Positions 16,673 to 25,712 are shown, counted from the first letter of the stretch. The stretch: DNA of 41,684 nt from Saprospiraceae bacterium (GCA_020629845.1 JAHDCQ010000011.1:1-41684), one strand, 5' to 3'. Program-made: numbers and translations. Notes: a model not told the origin generated them from the letters alone.

Positions 16673-17806
16673 ATGAAACGTATCGTACTAATACTCCTAT
16701 CCCTAAATATCGCTTTTTCAGCTGTAGCATCCCCCATAGATTCTATTTTCTTTAAACAAATTGCTCAAATTAACCTTAGCACCAAAGCACAACTTACAGA
16801 AATTAATTCAGAAGAATTGGCTTACCAAAATGAACTCTATGCAATAAATCAGCGCATAGAGAAGGATGAAATAAACCTTCACTTGATAAATAGAAAAATT
16901 GATATTCAATATTCACTCACCCAAATGGAAAGTCAGCGAACTATTGAATTGACTAAAAATCGATATAAGAAAGGTATATCCGTCATCAAATTACTTTATG
17001 AAAAAGTGCTAGACCTAGAGCATCATCTTTTAAGCATGCGAATCCAGCAGAAATTCAGCAATATGGTTAATCCTAATTCTTATGCCGTGTTTAAAGAAAT
17101 AGATAGTGCTGTAGATGTAGATTTAAAAAAGAATAAAGTGGAAGTCTTACCCCTTCCTCCTTTATTAGAAAGCAACCCTTATGTCGTGACGGCGCATTTT
17201 TTAATATCTTCTGCTGTGAGCTTAATCAATAACAAAAAAGCAAAAGCTAAAAGACAACAATTAGATGAGGTGTCCTGTGTGATTGATTTTACTGTACGGA
17301 TGCACACGAACCTTAATGCGATTTATTATGAAGCCGCATTTTTACGAGAAAAGCATAGTACTGTAAAGGAAAGGTGTACCGATTTATTTAAGGCTTACTC
17401 GCAAGTGATAAACTATAACAATACGCTTTCCTACTGCAGAGACGAAGATGACTGGGAGGCGATATACGAATTAATAGACAACACCATAGATAGTACCGCT
17501 TCGCAACAAAGAAATGCCTACAAACAGCAAATTGATATGGAATTTGAGCTAAGTCAATTATTGGTCTTAATTGATGACTATATAGAGTTGATTGAACAAG
17601 GAGAAAGCTACTATAAAAAATTCCAACTACTTCTGACGAACTCTTCTGATACAGCAAATTGTATTAATCAACTTTCAGAGTATAGCGAATATACCAACCT
17701 ACATACTGAAATTACTACTTCTATTGAACGCTTTAGTAACGCTTATAATATAGCAGAATTGCGCGGTTCTAAGCTCAAAAGCTTAATGTATGGATATGAG
17801 TTTTGA
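16673..17806 (+). CDS. secreted helical / coiled-coil protein of unknown function
   Basis: A 377-residue exported protein, started at the Met opening the signal peptide (MKRIVLILLSLNIAFSAVAS, cleaved after VAS). The Met at 16607 would add 22 residues before it and is rejected. The mature part is almost wholly helical, with heptad-like charge and Leu/Ile patterns (AYQNELYAINQRIEKDEINL; later LLVLIDDYIELIEQGESYYK). There are four Cys and no sorting domain. One moderately hydrophobic stretch (YVVTAHFLISSAVSLINN) lies mid-protein. No family is recognised. It is the first gene divergent from the sigma/anti-sigma pair, so it may be a target of that sigma factor. Confidence 0.8.
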   Translation: MKRIVLILLSLNIAFSAVASPIDSIFFKQIAQINLSTKAQLTEINSEELAYQNELYAINQRIEKDEINLHLINRKIDIQYSLTQMESQRTIELTKNRYKKGISVIKLLYEKVLDLEHHLLSMRIQQKFSNMVNPNSYAVFKEIDSAVDVDLKKNKVEVLPLPPLLESNPYVVTAHFLISSAVSLINNKKAKAKRQQLDEVSCVIDFTVRMHTNLNAIYYEAAFLREKHSTVKERCTDLFKAYSQVINYNNTLSYCRDEDDWEAIYELIDNTIDSTASQQRNAYKQQIDMEFELSQLLVLIDDYIELIEQGESYYKKFQLLLTNSSDTANCINQLSEYSEYTNLHTEITTSIERFSNAYNIAELRGSKLKSLMYGYEF

Positions 17807-17968
17807 GGCTCGGAATGTATAGACGTAATTTTTGATTTGTGTCAATGAATATTTTCTAATTCTAATTTTATTCACCTGATAATGAGGCGTTTATTTTGTT
17901 TTTAAAAAGTGTTTTGTTGATGTTTTTTTGGTGCTTTGTCCTTAGAGTGAAAGGTTTATTTTTTAATA

Positions 17969-18014
17969 GAAAATTTACTACTTTCTACTCATAACTTGAT
18001 AGAAGTAAATTTTC
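17969..18014 (+). promoter_or_regulatory. inverted repeat directly upstream of a start codon
   Basis: GAAAATTTACT (17969-17979) and AGTAAATTTTC (18004-18014) form an 11-bp perfect inverted repeat with a 24-base spacer, ending 15 bases before the ATG at 18030. It could be an operator for a dimeric regulator or a leader hairpin that limits ribosome access. Confidence 0.5.
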
Positions 18015-18029
18015 AAAAACTCATATTTC

Positions 18030-18818
18030 ATGAAACGTTATTTAATTTTATTTCTATTTGCTATCGGAACATTTCTTAATGTTTATGCAAATGATTTTGA
18101 TTCGAAAAAAAAGCAGATTTCAGAAAAAGATATTGCAAATCCTAATAATGTTTATGACTATGTAGGGCTAGAGCATAATGCATATTTGAAAGATTTATCA
18201 AAATTATTAGGAAAAGTAAAAACCGAAAAGGATTTAGAAGGTATAATTTATGAATTGATTCAGGGAGATGTGAAACAAGCTACTCCAGAAACCATGGCAT
18301 ACATTAAAAAACAAATTGTTGAATGTACATCAATAGAAGGAGGAACTCCAAACTTGAATCAACTTTCGAGTAATGGATTGAGGTTCTATAATCAGTTAAT
18401 AGACGTATTTAGTATGTGCACAAGTAATACAGAAATCTGTCTTCTTAAAGGAATTAATGAATTTAAAAAAATTGAAGATCAAATTACTTCGTCTACAATA
18501 GATAAAAGGGAGAAAGAAATCCTTCTTTCTTCTTCTGCCGTAGGAAGATATAGCATTCATTACTGGTTTTATAATGCAACTTCTTGGGCCAATTCTATAA
18601 GAGGACGAAGACAAATACAAGAAAGAAGACCTTTTAGTTGGGGAGAAATGGGTAAAGTGGATTTACAAAGTGCAGGTGCAGCGGGATTAGCTGGAGCTGT
18701 TATAGGAGGCACTGTATCTCTTGGTGCTTTAACAGTGCCAAGTTGGGCGGCAGGAGCTGTTGCAGGAGGTATTGGAGGCTCTGCAGGAAATGCCATAGGC
18801 CAATTACTAGGTTGGTAA
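18030..18818 (+). CDS. secreted protein with Gly/Ala-rich membrane-active-looking C-terminus
   Basis: A 262-residue protein with a signal peptide (MKRYLILFLFAIGTFLNVYA). Residues 25-205 are a helical domain with the phrase YDYVGLEHNAYLKDL near the start and four Cys. The last 55 residues are unlike the rest: after GKVDLQS comes a Gly/Ala-rich hydrophobic run with GxxxG spacing (AGAAGLAGAVIGG … AGAVAGGIGGSAGNAIGQLL) ending in GW. Similar Gly-zipper tails occur in pore-forming bacteriocins and holin-like peptides. Related Bacteroidota proteins with an N-terminal 'YVG…HN..L' motif exist as far as I recall, without a function. The role is inferred only: a membrane-inserting or toxin-like tail. 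It lies in the series of secreted genes between sigma pair 1 and CHAT protein 1. Confidence 0.75.
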   Translation: MKRYLILFLFAIGTFLNVYANDFDSKKKQISEKDIANPNNVYDYVGLEHNAYLKDLSKLLGKVKTEKDLEGIIYELIQGDVKQATPETMAYIKKQIVECTSIEGGTPNLNQLSSNGLRFYNQLIDVFSMCTSNTEICLLKGINEFKKIEDQITSSTIDKREKEILLSSSAVGRYSIHYWFYNATSWANSIRGRRQIQERRPFSWGEMGKVDLQSAGAAGLAGAVIGGTVSLGALTVPSWAAGAVAGGIGGSAGNAIGQLLGW

Positions 18819-19061
18819 GTCGCAAAAAAATAAGATTTTGTTTATCCAGTCAATTCTGTTATAAACAATACCATGGTCTTAGAAATCTGTAGAACTTTAA
18901 ATAAGAAAGGTTTTGTCAGAAAAATCTAATTATTCAGACTAAATGTAGGTTAAAAGCTTAAAAAGCGTTGAGATGTTAGATTTTCTTTCTTTGGCACCAT
19001 ACTTTGATTATTTGTGAATTGCTGAATGATGTATTGGTTTTCAATTAAAAGAAAAATAACT

Positions 19062-19271
19062 ATGACAAATAAAAAGTTAAAAACCTCATTCCTACTATGC
19101 TTCATGAGCATATTCTTAATGTCGAACACAACTACTGAGCAACAGAATAAGGAAAATTTTCCAGGTCTATTTAAATGTACGACTTGTTCAGGTGGCGTAA
19201 AAATTTGTACAAAAACTACTTATATAGGACCTATTGCTATCTTTGAACAGGTAGTTATGCTGCCTTGTTAA
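19062..19271 (+). CDS. small secreted Cys-rich peptide
   Basis: A 69-residue product when started at MTNKKLKTSF (19062). The longer start at 19026 puts 12 residues before the signal peptide and is rejected. The signal peptide ends near MSNT, leaving about 45 mature residues with C-T-T-C-S-G-G-V-K-I-C and a Cys as the last residue. The CxxC-x5-C spacing recalls the C-x-R-C-D-x-G-x-C motif of the exported proteins at 27426 and 28312. It is followed by a good terminator. Possible roles, all speculative: secreted signal, toxin, or substrate of the adjacent systems. Nothing is recognised by family. Confidence 0.6.
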   Translation: MTNKKLKTSFLLCFMSIFLMSNTTTEQQNKENFPGLFKCTTCSGGVKICTKTTYIGPIAIFEQVVMLPC

Positions 19272-19330
19272 AATAGTTAACACTTGACAGTCATAAATTT
19301 CAGCATTAGAACATAAATTTATTCTCTAAT

Positions 19331-19373
19331 AACTCGGCTAATAAAGCAATGCTTTCATTGGTCGAGTTTTTTT
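19331..19373 (+). terminator. intrinsic terminator after the small Cys peptide
   Basis: AACTCG with an interrupted extension pairs with CGAGTT, and seven T follow (19367-19373). It separates the small peptide gene from the T9SS protein at 19444. Confidence 0.65.
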
Positions 19374-19443
19374 ATTAACGTTTTCTTAAACAACAGTCTT
19401 ATAGATGAAGAGAATAAATTTATCAACTTAAACATCCAGAAAG

Positions 19444-20730
19444 ATGAAAAAGCACTATTTACTTTTATTGTTTAGCATCTATCTAATTAGCTTCAATTCC
19501 AATGTTTTTGCACAGTGTATACCTTTAGGACAAGATGACCAAGCAGCTACTACTATCAACTCAGTTTCTTTTAATACTGTCAATTATACCTGTAATAGCA
19601 GTATGAGGTATGAAAATACGGGTATGACGATTCTAGTAGATAATAGTGATATAAAGAGAATACCTTTTAGCCTATCTTCTGCTATATCTAATCCAAGAGC
19701 AACAGTAAAAAATGTTTATTGGAGGATATGGATAGATGCTGATGGTGATAATATAGTTGAGACTCAGGAATTGATATATGGAAAAAATGCCGCTTCAGGC
19801 GGCAATAATACCATGACACAAAATTTAGATATTAGTGGACTTTCTCTGCCCATAAATCAATCTATTTTGGCACGCATACTACTTACAGATGACGAAAGCT
19901 TAATCCATAATTATTGTGGTCCAATTGATGGAGGAATTAGCCTCAAAGCTCTAGATACACATTTTAGAATTGTAGTACCTGAAGGGCGAGTAAATACACA
20001 AAATAACAATAATGGGAAATTCGACTGTGGAAGTTGTTTTCATATAAATCGTGCAGAAGAGCTAGAGCTAGTTTTGTATAATTTACATGATTTTTCTGTA
20101 TATGATCTAGAAATTTCATCATTATCTCTAAACTCTGAAGGTTATTCAACAGGAAATATAATGCAAGATGCAGAAGTAAGAATTTTGAAACATAGTATAA
20201 ATGGGGGAGACTGGACTCCCACAGCAGATGTGCCTTATCCCATTGATAAGATTATTTCTACAGAAGCCGTCCTAGTAAATATTTCTCATGTCCCAGAGAT
20301 AGCATTACTTACAGAAGGGTGTGAAATAGCAGCTATTGAACTATCATATAAAGATGATACAGAATATTTTTATAGTCCTAGAAAAAAAATGTCAGTACTT
20401 TTATCTCCTGAATCTTGTACTGATTTATTGACAAAGAGGCATACTTCTTTTCAACAAACTGAACATTCAGACAATGAAACTGCAGCAGTAAGCCCCAATC
20501 CATTTCGATATGAGACCAAAATATCCTATTCGCTCTTAAATAAAAGCAAAGTTAAGATTGGACTATACGACATTTTAGGAAGACCAATTAAATCCCTATA
20601 TTCGGGTGTAAAAGAAAAAGGAAATCATAACTTACTTATTGACGGCCACAACCTAGAAAGAGGAATTTATTTCTGTATTATAGAAATTGACGAAGAACGT
20701 ATCAATCATAAAATATTAAAAATAGATTGA
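19444..20730 (+). CDS. T9SS-exported protein with GEVED-like domain and type A sorting domain
   Basis: A 428-residue exported protein. The signal peptide ends VFAQ. Residues about 85-190 resemble the GEVED/calcium-binding type of domain (VYWRIWIDADGDNIVETQEL, where D-A-D-G-D-N could bind calcium, then SILARILLTDDES and HFRIVV). The middle part is beta-rich. The last 75 residues are a T9SS type A sorting domain: AVSPNPFRYETKISYSL, VKIGLYDILGRPIKSLY, LERGIYFCIIEI. It is presumably delivered to the cell surface. It lies 93 bases upstream of CHAT protein 1 with a hairpin in the gap. Probably part of the output of the sigma system. Confidence 0.88.
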   Translation: MKKHYLLLLFSIYLISFNSNVFAQCIPLGQDDQAATTINSVSFNTVNYTCNSSMRYENTGMTILVDNSDIKRIPFSLSSAISNPRATVKNVYWRIWIDADGDNIVETQELIYGKNAASGGNNTMTQNLDISGLSLPINQSILARILLTDDESLIHNYCGPIDGGISLKALDTHFRIVVPEGRVNTQNNNNGKFDCGSCFHINRAEELELVLYNLHDFSVYDLEISSLSLNSEGYSTGNIMQDAEVRILKHSINGGDWTPTADVPYPIDKIISTEAVLVNISHVPEIALLTEGCEIAAIELSYKDDTEYFYSPRKKMSVLLSPESCTDLLTKRHTSFQQTEHSDNETAAVSPNPFRYETKISYSLLNKSKVKIGLYDILGRPIKSLYSGVKEKGNHNLLIDGHNLERGIYFCIIEIDEERINHKILKID

Positions 20731-20774
20731 TTGTATACTAATTTCAATGCACAGAAACACTTTTGAAAAAGCCC

Positions 20775-20805
20775 TTGCAAGTGAGGTATTATGCCTCACT
20801 TGCAA
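20775..20805 (+). terminator. 12-bp perfect hairpin between T9SS gene and CHAT gene
   Basis: TTGCAAGTGAGG pairs perfectly with CCTCACTTGCAA around a 7-base loop. There is no strong T run afterwards, so it may attenuate rather than end transcription into the CHAT gene 19 bases downstream. A comparable 7-bp hairpin (29061-29093) precedes the second CHAT gene. Confidence 0.55.
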
Positions 20806-20823
20806 ACTTATTTTATAACAAAA

Positions 20824-23601
20824 ATGAGATTATTATATATTATAATTCTGACTATAGTATCGTTTTATTCCATTCCGCTTTCTGCCCAATCTACAGAAGA
20901 ATTGTATAGAAACTGGGGTGAAGCGATAGAAAATGATGATACGATTGCTGTTTTTTCTATTTATCATGCAATTGGTGACTCGTATTGGCAGCAAAAGGAT
21001 ACAATGAATTATTTACATCATCTTTTATATATATACGAATTATATTTACATAACAACCCCATTGAGGATACGCTAAAGACATTGATTGATAGTGTAGAAT
21101 ACCTTGGAAACTTATACGATATAGATTCTACCAATTATATCTATTCTAGACTATGGAATTATAAAGGAAATCGCTTCAAAGATATTGGGCGATTTGATGA
21201 AGCGTTGAATATTTTTAACAAATGTTTGCTTGTTGATACCTTAATTCTAGCAAAAAATCCAAATGGTCCTGATAGTATAACAGTTGGTGGAACGTATCAA
21301 GGTATAGGAGCCATCTACAATGAAAAGGGAGACTATAAACGAGCAATCGAGTACTTCGAAAAAGCTCTACATTATTTAGAAGGAAAGAATGAAAAAGAAA
21401 CTGCAAATGTATATCATAATCTAGGATACAGTCTATCTAATTTAGGAGAAAATGATAGTGCAAAGAGTTACTATCAGGATGCTGCTGATATAAGAGAAAG
21501 ATACCCTGAAAAAGGGAAATTTCTAAATAGTTTGATAGGTGCATGCGAAGATAACATTAGCTGTTTAGCTAAATTACTTTCCAAAGTTGATAATGAGAAT
21601 TTGGAAAGACGCGCACGCTTGGAACAGATTTATTCTAATCAAAGTCTAAAAAATGGAGATTTGGAAACAGCACAGGAATATGCACAATCTGCTCTAGCAA
21701 AGCGTTTAACTTATCATGAAGGAAGAAAACATCATCAAGTAGGTATTTCGCACAAACGACTTGGGATTATAGCGGATTCTATGTCCAAACATCAAGAAGC
21801 TTTACAACACTATCAAAAAGCCTTAGTTGCAATCGTCTGGGATTTTAATGATAGTACAGATATAAGTAAAAATCCAAGTCTTGAACAGGACATTAACTCA
21901 AAGGTGGAGTTATTAGGAGTCCTACAAGCCAAAGCATATAGCCTCCAACTTAATAAACAACTAGAATTGGCTCTAGAAACCTACGAATTGATGTTCGATT
22001 TGATAGACGATATGCGCCTCAATTATGTGGCGGATGCCTCTACCTATCGGATGCTAGAGGAAGTGTCTCCCACTTATGAACAAGCCATAGAACTTTCCAT
22101 TGCTCTAGATCAAAAAGAGAAAGCTTTTGAGTTTATAGCGCGTAGTAAGTCAGCAGTATTAGTGGAGGGATTACGGGATTTAAACGCCAAATATGCCGCA
22201 CAAATTCCAAGAGAACTGCTGGATGAAGAACGAACCCTAAAAATCAATATCGCGCACTACGAACGCGAATTGTTCAATGCAAAACGAGATAAGAACAACA
22301 CCAATATTCAATACTTCCAAAAACAACGCTTCGATGAGCAACAGCGGTACTTTGCTTTTTTAGAACAGCTAGAAAGCGACTATCCAGCCTATTATAAACG
22401 GAAATACGAGACAGAAGTGGCAAGTGTAGCAAGCCTACAAGCTACCCTTGAGGATAGTACTGCAATTTTGGAATTTTTTCAAGGAGAAGAACACATATAT
22501 GCAGCCCTTATCACGAAAGATGGACTACGTGTTTTTAATGTTCCCTTAGAACAGGGATTTGAAGAACAGCTTAACAATTTTCTTGCGGTACTCGATACTA
22601 ACGATACTGATAAAGCAACCTTCAAGACCTTTTCGGAAGCTGGCTATCAACTTTATCAGCAATTATTTAGTGGTATGAAAATACCTGCTACAATAAAAAA
22701 ACTCAAAATCATTCCCGACAAACAACTTGCTTACCTCCCTTTTCAAGCACTTATTAAGCATCCTGTATTACCCAACTATAAGGAAGCCCGCTACGATACG
22801 CTGTCTTATCTTATCCACGATTATCAGTTTAGTTATGCCTATGCTTCTACTCTATTAGTGGAAAAGCGAATTTCAATGTGCGATGCACCAAGCTCCATTT
22901 TTGGAGGCTTTGCCCCGCTATTTGATAATTCTCCAAGCCAGACTAGAAATGGCCAACAATTAGGACAACTACTCGCTTCCATGAAAGAAGTGCAGCAAAT
23001 TGCAGCCCTTTTGGATGGACAAATTTATATGGACACCACCGCTACTAAAGCCAATTTTATCAGCCATGTGAGTGAGCATAGTATTCTACATCTCGCCACT
23101 CACGCCAATCTGAATGCGCTAGACCCAATGGAGAGTGAAATTCACTTCATTGATACTTCACTTACCACTCGTGAGATTTATAACCTTCCACTTTGTGCCA
23201 AGTTAGCCGTATTGAGTGCCTGCGAAACGGGTACAGGTGAACTAAAAAAAGGCGAAGGTATTATGAGCCTAGCACGAGCATTTGCTCAAGCGGGTTGTCC
23301 GAGTTTGGTGGCAAGTCTTTGGCAGGTAAATGATAAGCGTACTACCGAAATCATGTTCGATTTTTATAATGCATTAAAGGCTGGCAAATCAAAGTCGAAG
23401 GCTTTACATCAGGCTCAGACCAACTACTTAAGCAATATTGACATCTATTCCGAAGCGCATCCACACTATTGGGCTGCCTTCGTGATGATAGGAGATGTGC
23501 GTCCTGTTTTTGCTACTCCTTTTTCTTGGAAATGGGGTGTAAGTGTCTTGTTATTATTGCTGTTGTTTTTAGGCTTTTGGCTCTTGAAGCGGTCTACATA
23601 G
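20824..23601 (+). CDS. periplasmic TPR-CHAT protease, membrane anchored (copy 1)
   Basis: A 925-residue protein, started at MRLLYII (20824) because the signal peptide follows at once; the Met at 20791 lies inside a hairpin. The order is a signal peptide ending PLSAQ, TPR repeats (about 40-360, e.g. DIGRFDEALNIFNKCL, KGDYKRAIEYFEKALHYLEG), a helical linker, a CHAT domain (about 540-890) and a C-terminal TM helix (about 903-921) followed by KRST. CHAT is a caspase/separase-like Cys protease domain. The His of HLATHAN (His760) and the Cys of LSACETG (Cys800) are both present. Topology puts TPR and CHAT in the periplasm with a short cytoplasmic tail. It has a full-length paralogue at 29134. Substrate unknown; the nearby anti-sigma ectodomain is a candidate. 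Confidence 0.93.
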   Translation: MRLLYIIILTIVSFYSIPLSAQSTEELYRNWGEAIENDDTIAVFSIYHAIGDSYWQQKDTMNYLHHLLYIYELYLHNNPIEDTLKTLIDSVEYLGNLYDIDSTNYIYSRLWNYKGNRFKDIGRFDEALNIFNKCLLVDTLILAKNPNGPDSITVGGTYQGIGAIYNEKGDYKRAIEYFEKALHYLEGKNEKETANVYHNLGYSLSNLGENDSAKSYYQDAADIRERYPEKGKFLNSLIGACEDNISCLAKLLSKVDNENLERRARLEQIYSNQSLKNGDLETAQEYAQSALAKRLTYHEGRKHHQVGISHKRLGIIADSMSKHQEALQHYQKALVAIVWDFNDSTDISKNPSLEQDINSKVELLGVLQAKAYSLQLNKQLELALETYELMFDLIDDMRLNYVADASTYRMLEEVSPTYEQAIELSIALDQKEKAFEFIARSKSAVLVEGLRDLNAKYAAQIPRELLDEERTLKINIAHYERELFNAKRDKNNTNIQYFQKQRFDEQQRYFAFLEQLESDYPAYYKRKYETEVASVASLQATLEDSTAILEFFQGEEHIYAALITKDGLRVFNVPLEQGFEEQLNNFLAVLDTNDTDKATFKTFSEAGYQLYQQLFSGMKIPATIKKLKIIPDKQLAYLPFQALIKHPVLPNYKEARYDTLSYLIHDYQFSYAYASTLLVEKRISMCDAPSSIFGGFAPLFDNSPSQTRNGQQLGQLLASMKEVQQIAALLDGQIYMDTTATKANFISHVSEHSILHLATHANLNALDPMESEIHFIDTSLTTREIYNLPLCAKLAVLSACETGTGELKKGEGIMSLARAFAQAGCPSLVASLWQVNDKRTTEIMFDFYNALKAGKSKSKALHQAQTNYLSNIDIYSEAHPHYWAAFVMIGDVRPVFATPFSWKWGVSVLLLLLLFLGFWLLKRST

Positions 23602-23604
23602 GTA

Positions 23605-23635
23605 GCGGACTTTGGAGGTGTTGTCCAAAGTCCGC
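23605..23635 (+). terminator. hairpin after CHAT gene 1
   Basis: GCGGACTTTGG pairs perfectly with CCAAAGTCCGC around a 9-base loop, four bases after the stop codon. The T run is poor, as with other terminators in this window. Confidence 0.6.
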
Positions 23636-23715
23636 TGTTGGTTACATTAGGTCTTCTTCTCTTTGCTGTAAAGAAGATGTTCTAATTAGCAATTCATGCT
23701 AAGTTAAAAATGTCA

Positions 23716-24255
23716 CTATTTTGTCCAGTGCCATAAGAGCGCATTACCACCACATGCGCCATTATTAATTCTAGCCCAAGAAATAAATGTTCCATCATCA
23801 GGAAGATGGTCTGTGGTCGTATTGACGCTTTTCTGCGTACAAACAGGAGAACTATTATTAATTACATTCATTCCATAATAAGAGTAACTACCACCAGGTG
23901 GTTTATGCCAATGTTTTATCTGAACCTGTTGAGATGCTTCGCTAAGTATATATCTGACTTTCAAGTTGACTGAACCCCAAGGCGCAGTCGCTTTAGTAAG
24001 ACTTTGCATATCACAACACGTTCTTTCATCAATACTTTCTTGACCATTTTCTTCAAACTCTCCATTGAGTATGCTTTCCAATAAAGCCATGTCATCTTCC
24101 ATATCGGCTTCATCCGCAGGAACAAACACAACATTCTCAGCTTGAGCAATTGGTGTATCAGAGTTTTGTACTAAATCAAGTGTTTCCCCTTTTTCACAAG
24201 AAGTAAACAACAAACCAAATAAGGCAAAGCCCCAAAGCAATTTCAAGTTTTTCAT
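23716..24255 (-). CDS. lipoprotein of unknown function
   Basis: A 179-residue lipoprotein with the lipobox LLFTSC after a hydrophobic signal. An acidic linker (ADEADMEDDMALLESI) follows, then a Cys pair (TCCDM) and a compact C-terminal domain rich in aromatic residues, Gly and Asn (KHWHKPPGGSYSYYGMNVI … SWARINNGACGGNALLWHW), perhaps a beta-sandwich. No family is recognised. It is in the same direction as the T9SS protein at 24484. The two share a conserved 5' leader hairpin at exactly the same distance from their start codons, so they are likely co-regulated but separately transcribed. It lies between the two sigma/CHAT sets. Confidence 0.8.
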   Translation of the reverse strand: MKNLKLLWGFALFGLLFTSCEKGETLDLVQNSDTPIAQAENVVFVPADEADMEDDMALLESILNGEFEENGQESIDERTCCDMQSLTKATAPWGSVNLKVRYILSEASQQVQIKHWHKPPGGSYSYYGMNVINNSSPVCTQKSVNTTTDHLPDDGTFISWARINNGACGGNALLWHWTK

Positions 24256-24291
24256 AAAAATTAATTGATTAAAGTAACGCCTACTCTATTG

Positions 24292-24320
24292 TTTAAACAG
24301 GCTTTTCGGCATCTGCCTGT
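24292..24320 (-). promoter_or_regulatory. conserved leader hairpin, copy 1
   Basis: On the minus strand ACAGGC and GCCTGT pair around a 12-base loop, followed by TTTAAA. Its near end lies 36 bases before the ATG at 24255. 26 of 29 positions match the copy at 25684-25712. One change turns a G-C pair into G-U, so pairing is kept. Confidence 0.65.
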
Positions 24321-24483
24321 GTTTAATTTATATATATTCATAACCCTTCTATGTCTTCCTCTGCTATGAAGAGGAGATAGAGTATTTGTAGTAGTGGCAT
24401 GGTATTATGTTTTGAAAATGGGAACACCAAACATTGGATGGTTTAGCATTCCCTTATTAATACTATTTCTAGTTTATTCGTTT

Positions 24484-25647
24484 TTACTTTATGACGACTT
24501 TTTCTGTAAAAATAGATGCCTCAGACTCTGCGCGTAGAATATACATTCCAGCAGGAAGCCCAGATACATCCATTTTATAATCAAAAGCATTTTCAATAGC
24601 GAATTGCTTAATTAATTTGCCTGATAAATCGTATAATCCGCCTGACACTTGCTCCAATTCTTGATTGAATTCTAGTGTGAATTCACCTTTAGAAGCAGGA
24701 TTTGGAAATACTTTGATTGAAAGAGACTGATGTTCTTCTAAGGCTGATGTACTTCTATCTTCCAAGTCGTTAGATACCAGTAAGCTAGATAGTGGATATA
24801 CTATCTTAGAAAAATCACCTACCCCTCCATTATCATCACCCGTTACAAGGGTCTTGAAGTTAGTACAAGCGCCATTTTGTCGAAATAGATAGAGATATGT
24901 ATCTGTAGAAGAACCATTATACGATAGAGTTTCTATAGTTAGGTTTCCTGTACTTGGATTTACATCAAGTCTAACAGAATATTGTCCGATGTCTCCTGAT
25001 TCATTTCCTGTAACTATAAAATAATACGTTTGTCCAGCTACGATAAATCTTGTATAATCTGAATCACCCCAAGTGCCTGGTTGAGCTGGTGAAATACAAT
25101 AGTTAGTTTTCAGAAAGCCCCCGTTAGAATATCCGCTATAATTGCCTCCATAAGTTGCTGTACACGCTGTATTGTCAGGTTCATACCTATCACTACTACA
25201 AGTTGATGTAGGAGGAGTAGGGATAGTATAAGTGATTTTAGAAAAATAACCTATTCCATCATCATCATCTTCTTCGAGAACAGCACCACAATTTGATGTA
25301 TATAAGTATAAATAAGTATCCGTTGTAGAACCATTGTCAGGTAATGTTTCAATCTTAATGGTACTTGACGAAAGAGTGAAGCGAATGTCGTATTCTCCAG
25401 TACTATTAGCAGCATATCCCTTAACTCTAGCTACATAAGTTGTACCATTCCATGTAAATCTAAAATAGTCATTATCATTCCAAGTTAAGCTTGCATCTAT
25501 AGTGACAAAATAAGTTCCTCCTCCTTGATATGCTGGTACGAACTGTGCACTACTACATGAGTTATTATTACTAGATTCTTGTGCATTAGAATCAAATGAT
25601 AATAACAATAACGATAATCCAAATAGATAATAAATAAAATGTTTCAT
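24484..25647 (-). CDS. T9SS-exported protein with two PPC-like domains and a type A sorting domain
   Basis: A 387-residue exported protein. The signal peptide ends SNAQ. Two homologous beta-sandwich modules follow (about 30-150 and 155-290). Each contains a D-Y-x-R-F strand, a G-E/Q-Y-x-x-R strand, GS-x-TDTYLYL and a G-x-GxFSKI-x-Y ending. This is the pattern of pre-peptidase C-terminal (PPC) domains, which bind carbohydrate or calcium in secreted enzymes; here there is no catalytic domain. The C-terminus is a T9SS type A domain (IKVFPNPASKGEFTLEF … GLYDLSGKLIKQF … LPAGMYILRAES). It is probably displayed on or released from the surface. Confidence 0.88.
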   Translation of the reverse strand: MKHFIYYLFGLSLLLLSFDSNAQESSNNNSCSSAQFVPAYQGGGTYFVTIDASLTWNDNDYFRFTWNGTTYVARVKGYAANSTGEYDIRFTLSSSTIKIETLPDNGSTTDTYLYLYTSNCGAVLEEDDDDGIGYFSKITYTIPTPPTSTCSSDRYEPDNTACTATYGGNYSGYSNGGFLKTNYCISPAQPGTWGDSDYTRFIVAGQTYYFIVTGNESGDIGQYSVRLDVNPSTGNLTIETLSYNGSSTDTYLYLFRQNGACTNFKTLVTGDDNGGVGDFSKIVYPLSSLLVSNDLEDRSTSALEEHQSLSIKVFPNPASKGEFTLEFNQELEQVSGGLYDLSGKLIKQFAIENAFDYKMDVSGLPAGMYILRAESEASIFTEKVVIK

Positions 25648-25683
25648 CAGTAAAAATTGATTTAATTAGTGCTTACTCATTTC

Positions 25684-25712
25684 TTTAAACAGGCTTTTCA
25701 GCATCCACCTGT
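25684..25712 (-). promoter_or_regulatory. conserved leader hairpin, copy 2
   Basis: On the minus strand ACAGGT pairs with GCCTGT (one G-U pair), with the same loop length, the same AAAA before the right arm and the same TTTAAA tail as copy 1. It starts 36 bases upstream of the ATG at 25647, the identical spacing. Cis-acting leader RNA or protein-binding site. Confidence 0.65.

Noticed and set aside
24292-24320. A known riboswitch class for the conserved leader hairpin
   Set aside because: It is short and I could not match it to the core motifs of c-di-GMP, TPP, cobalamin, FMN or SAM riboswitches, so I left it unnamed.
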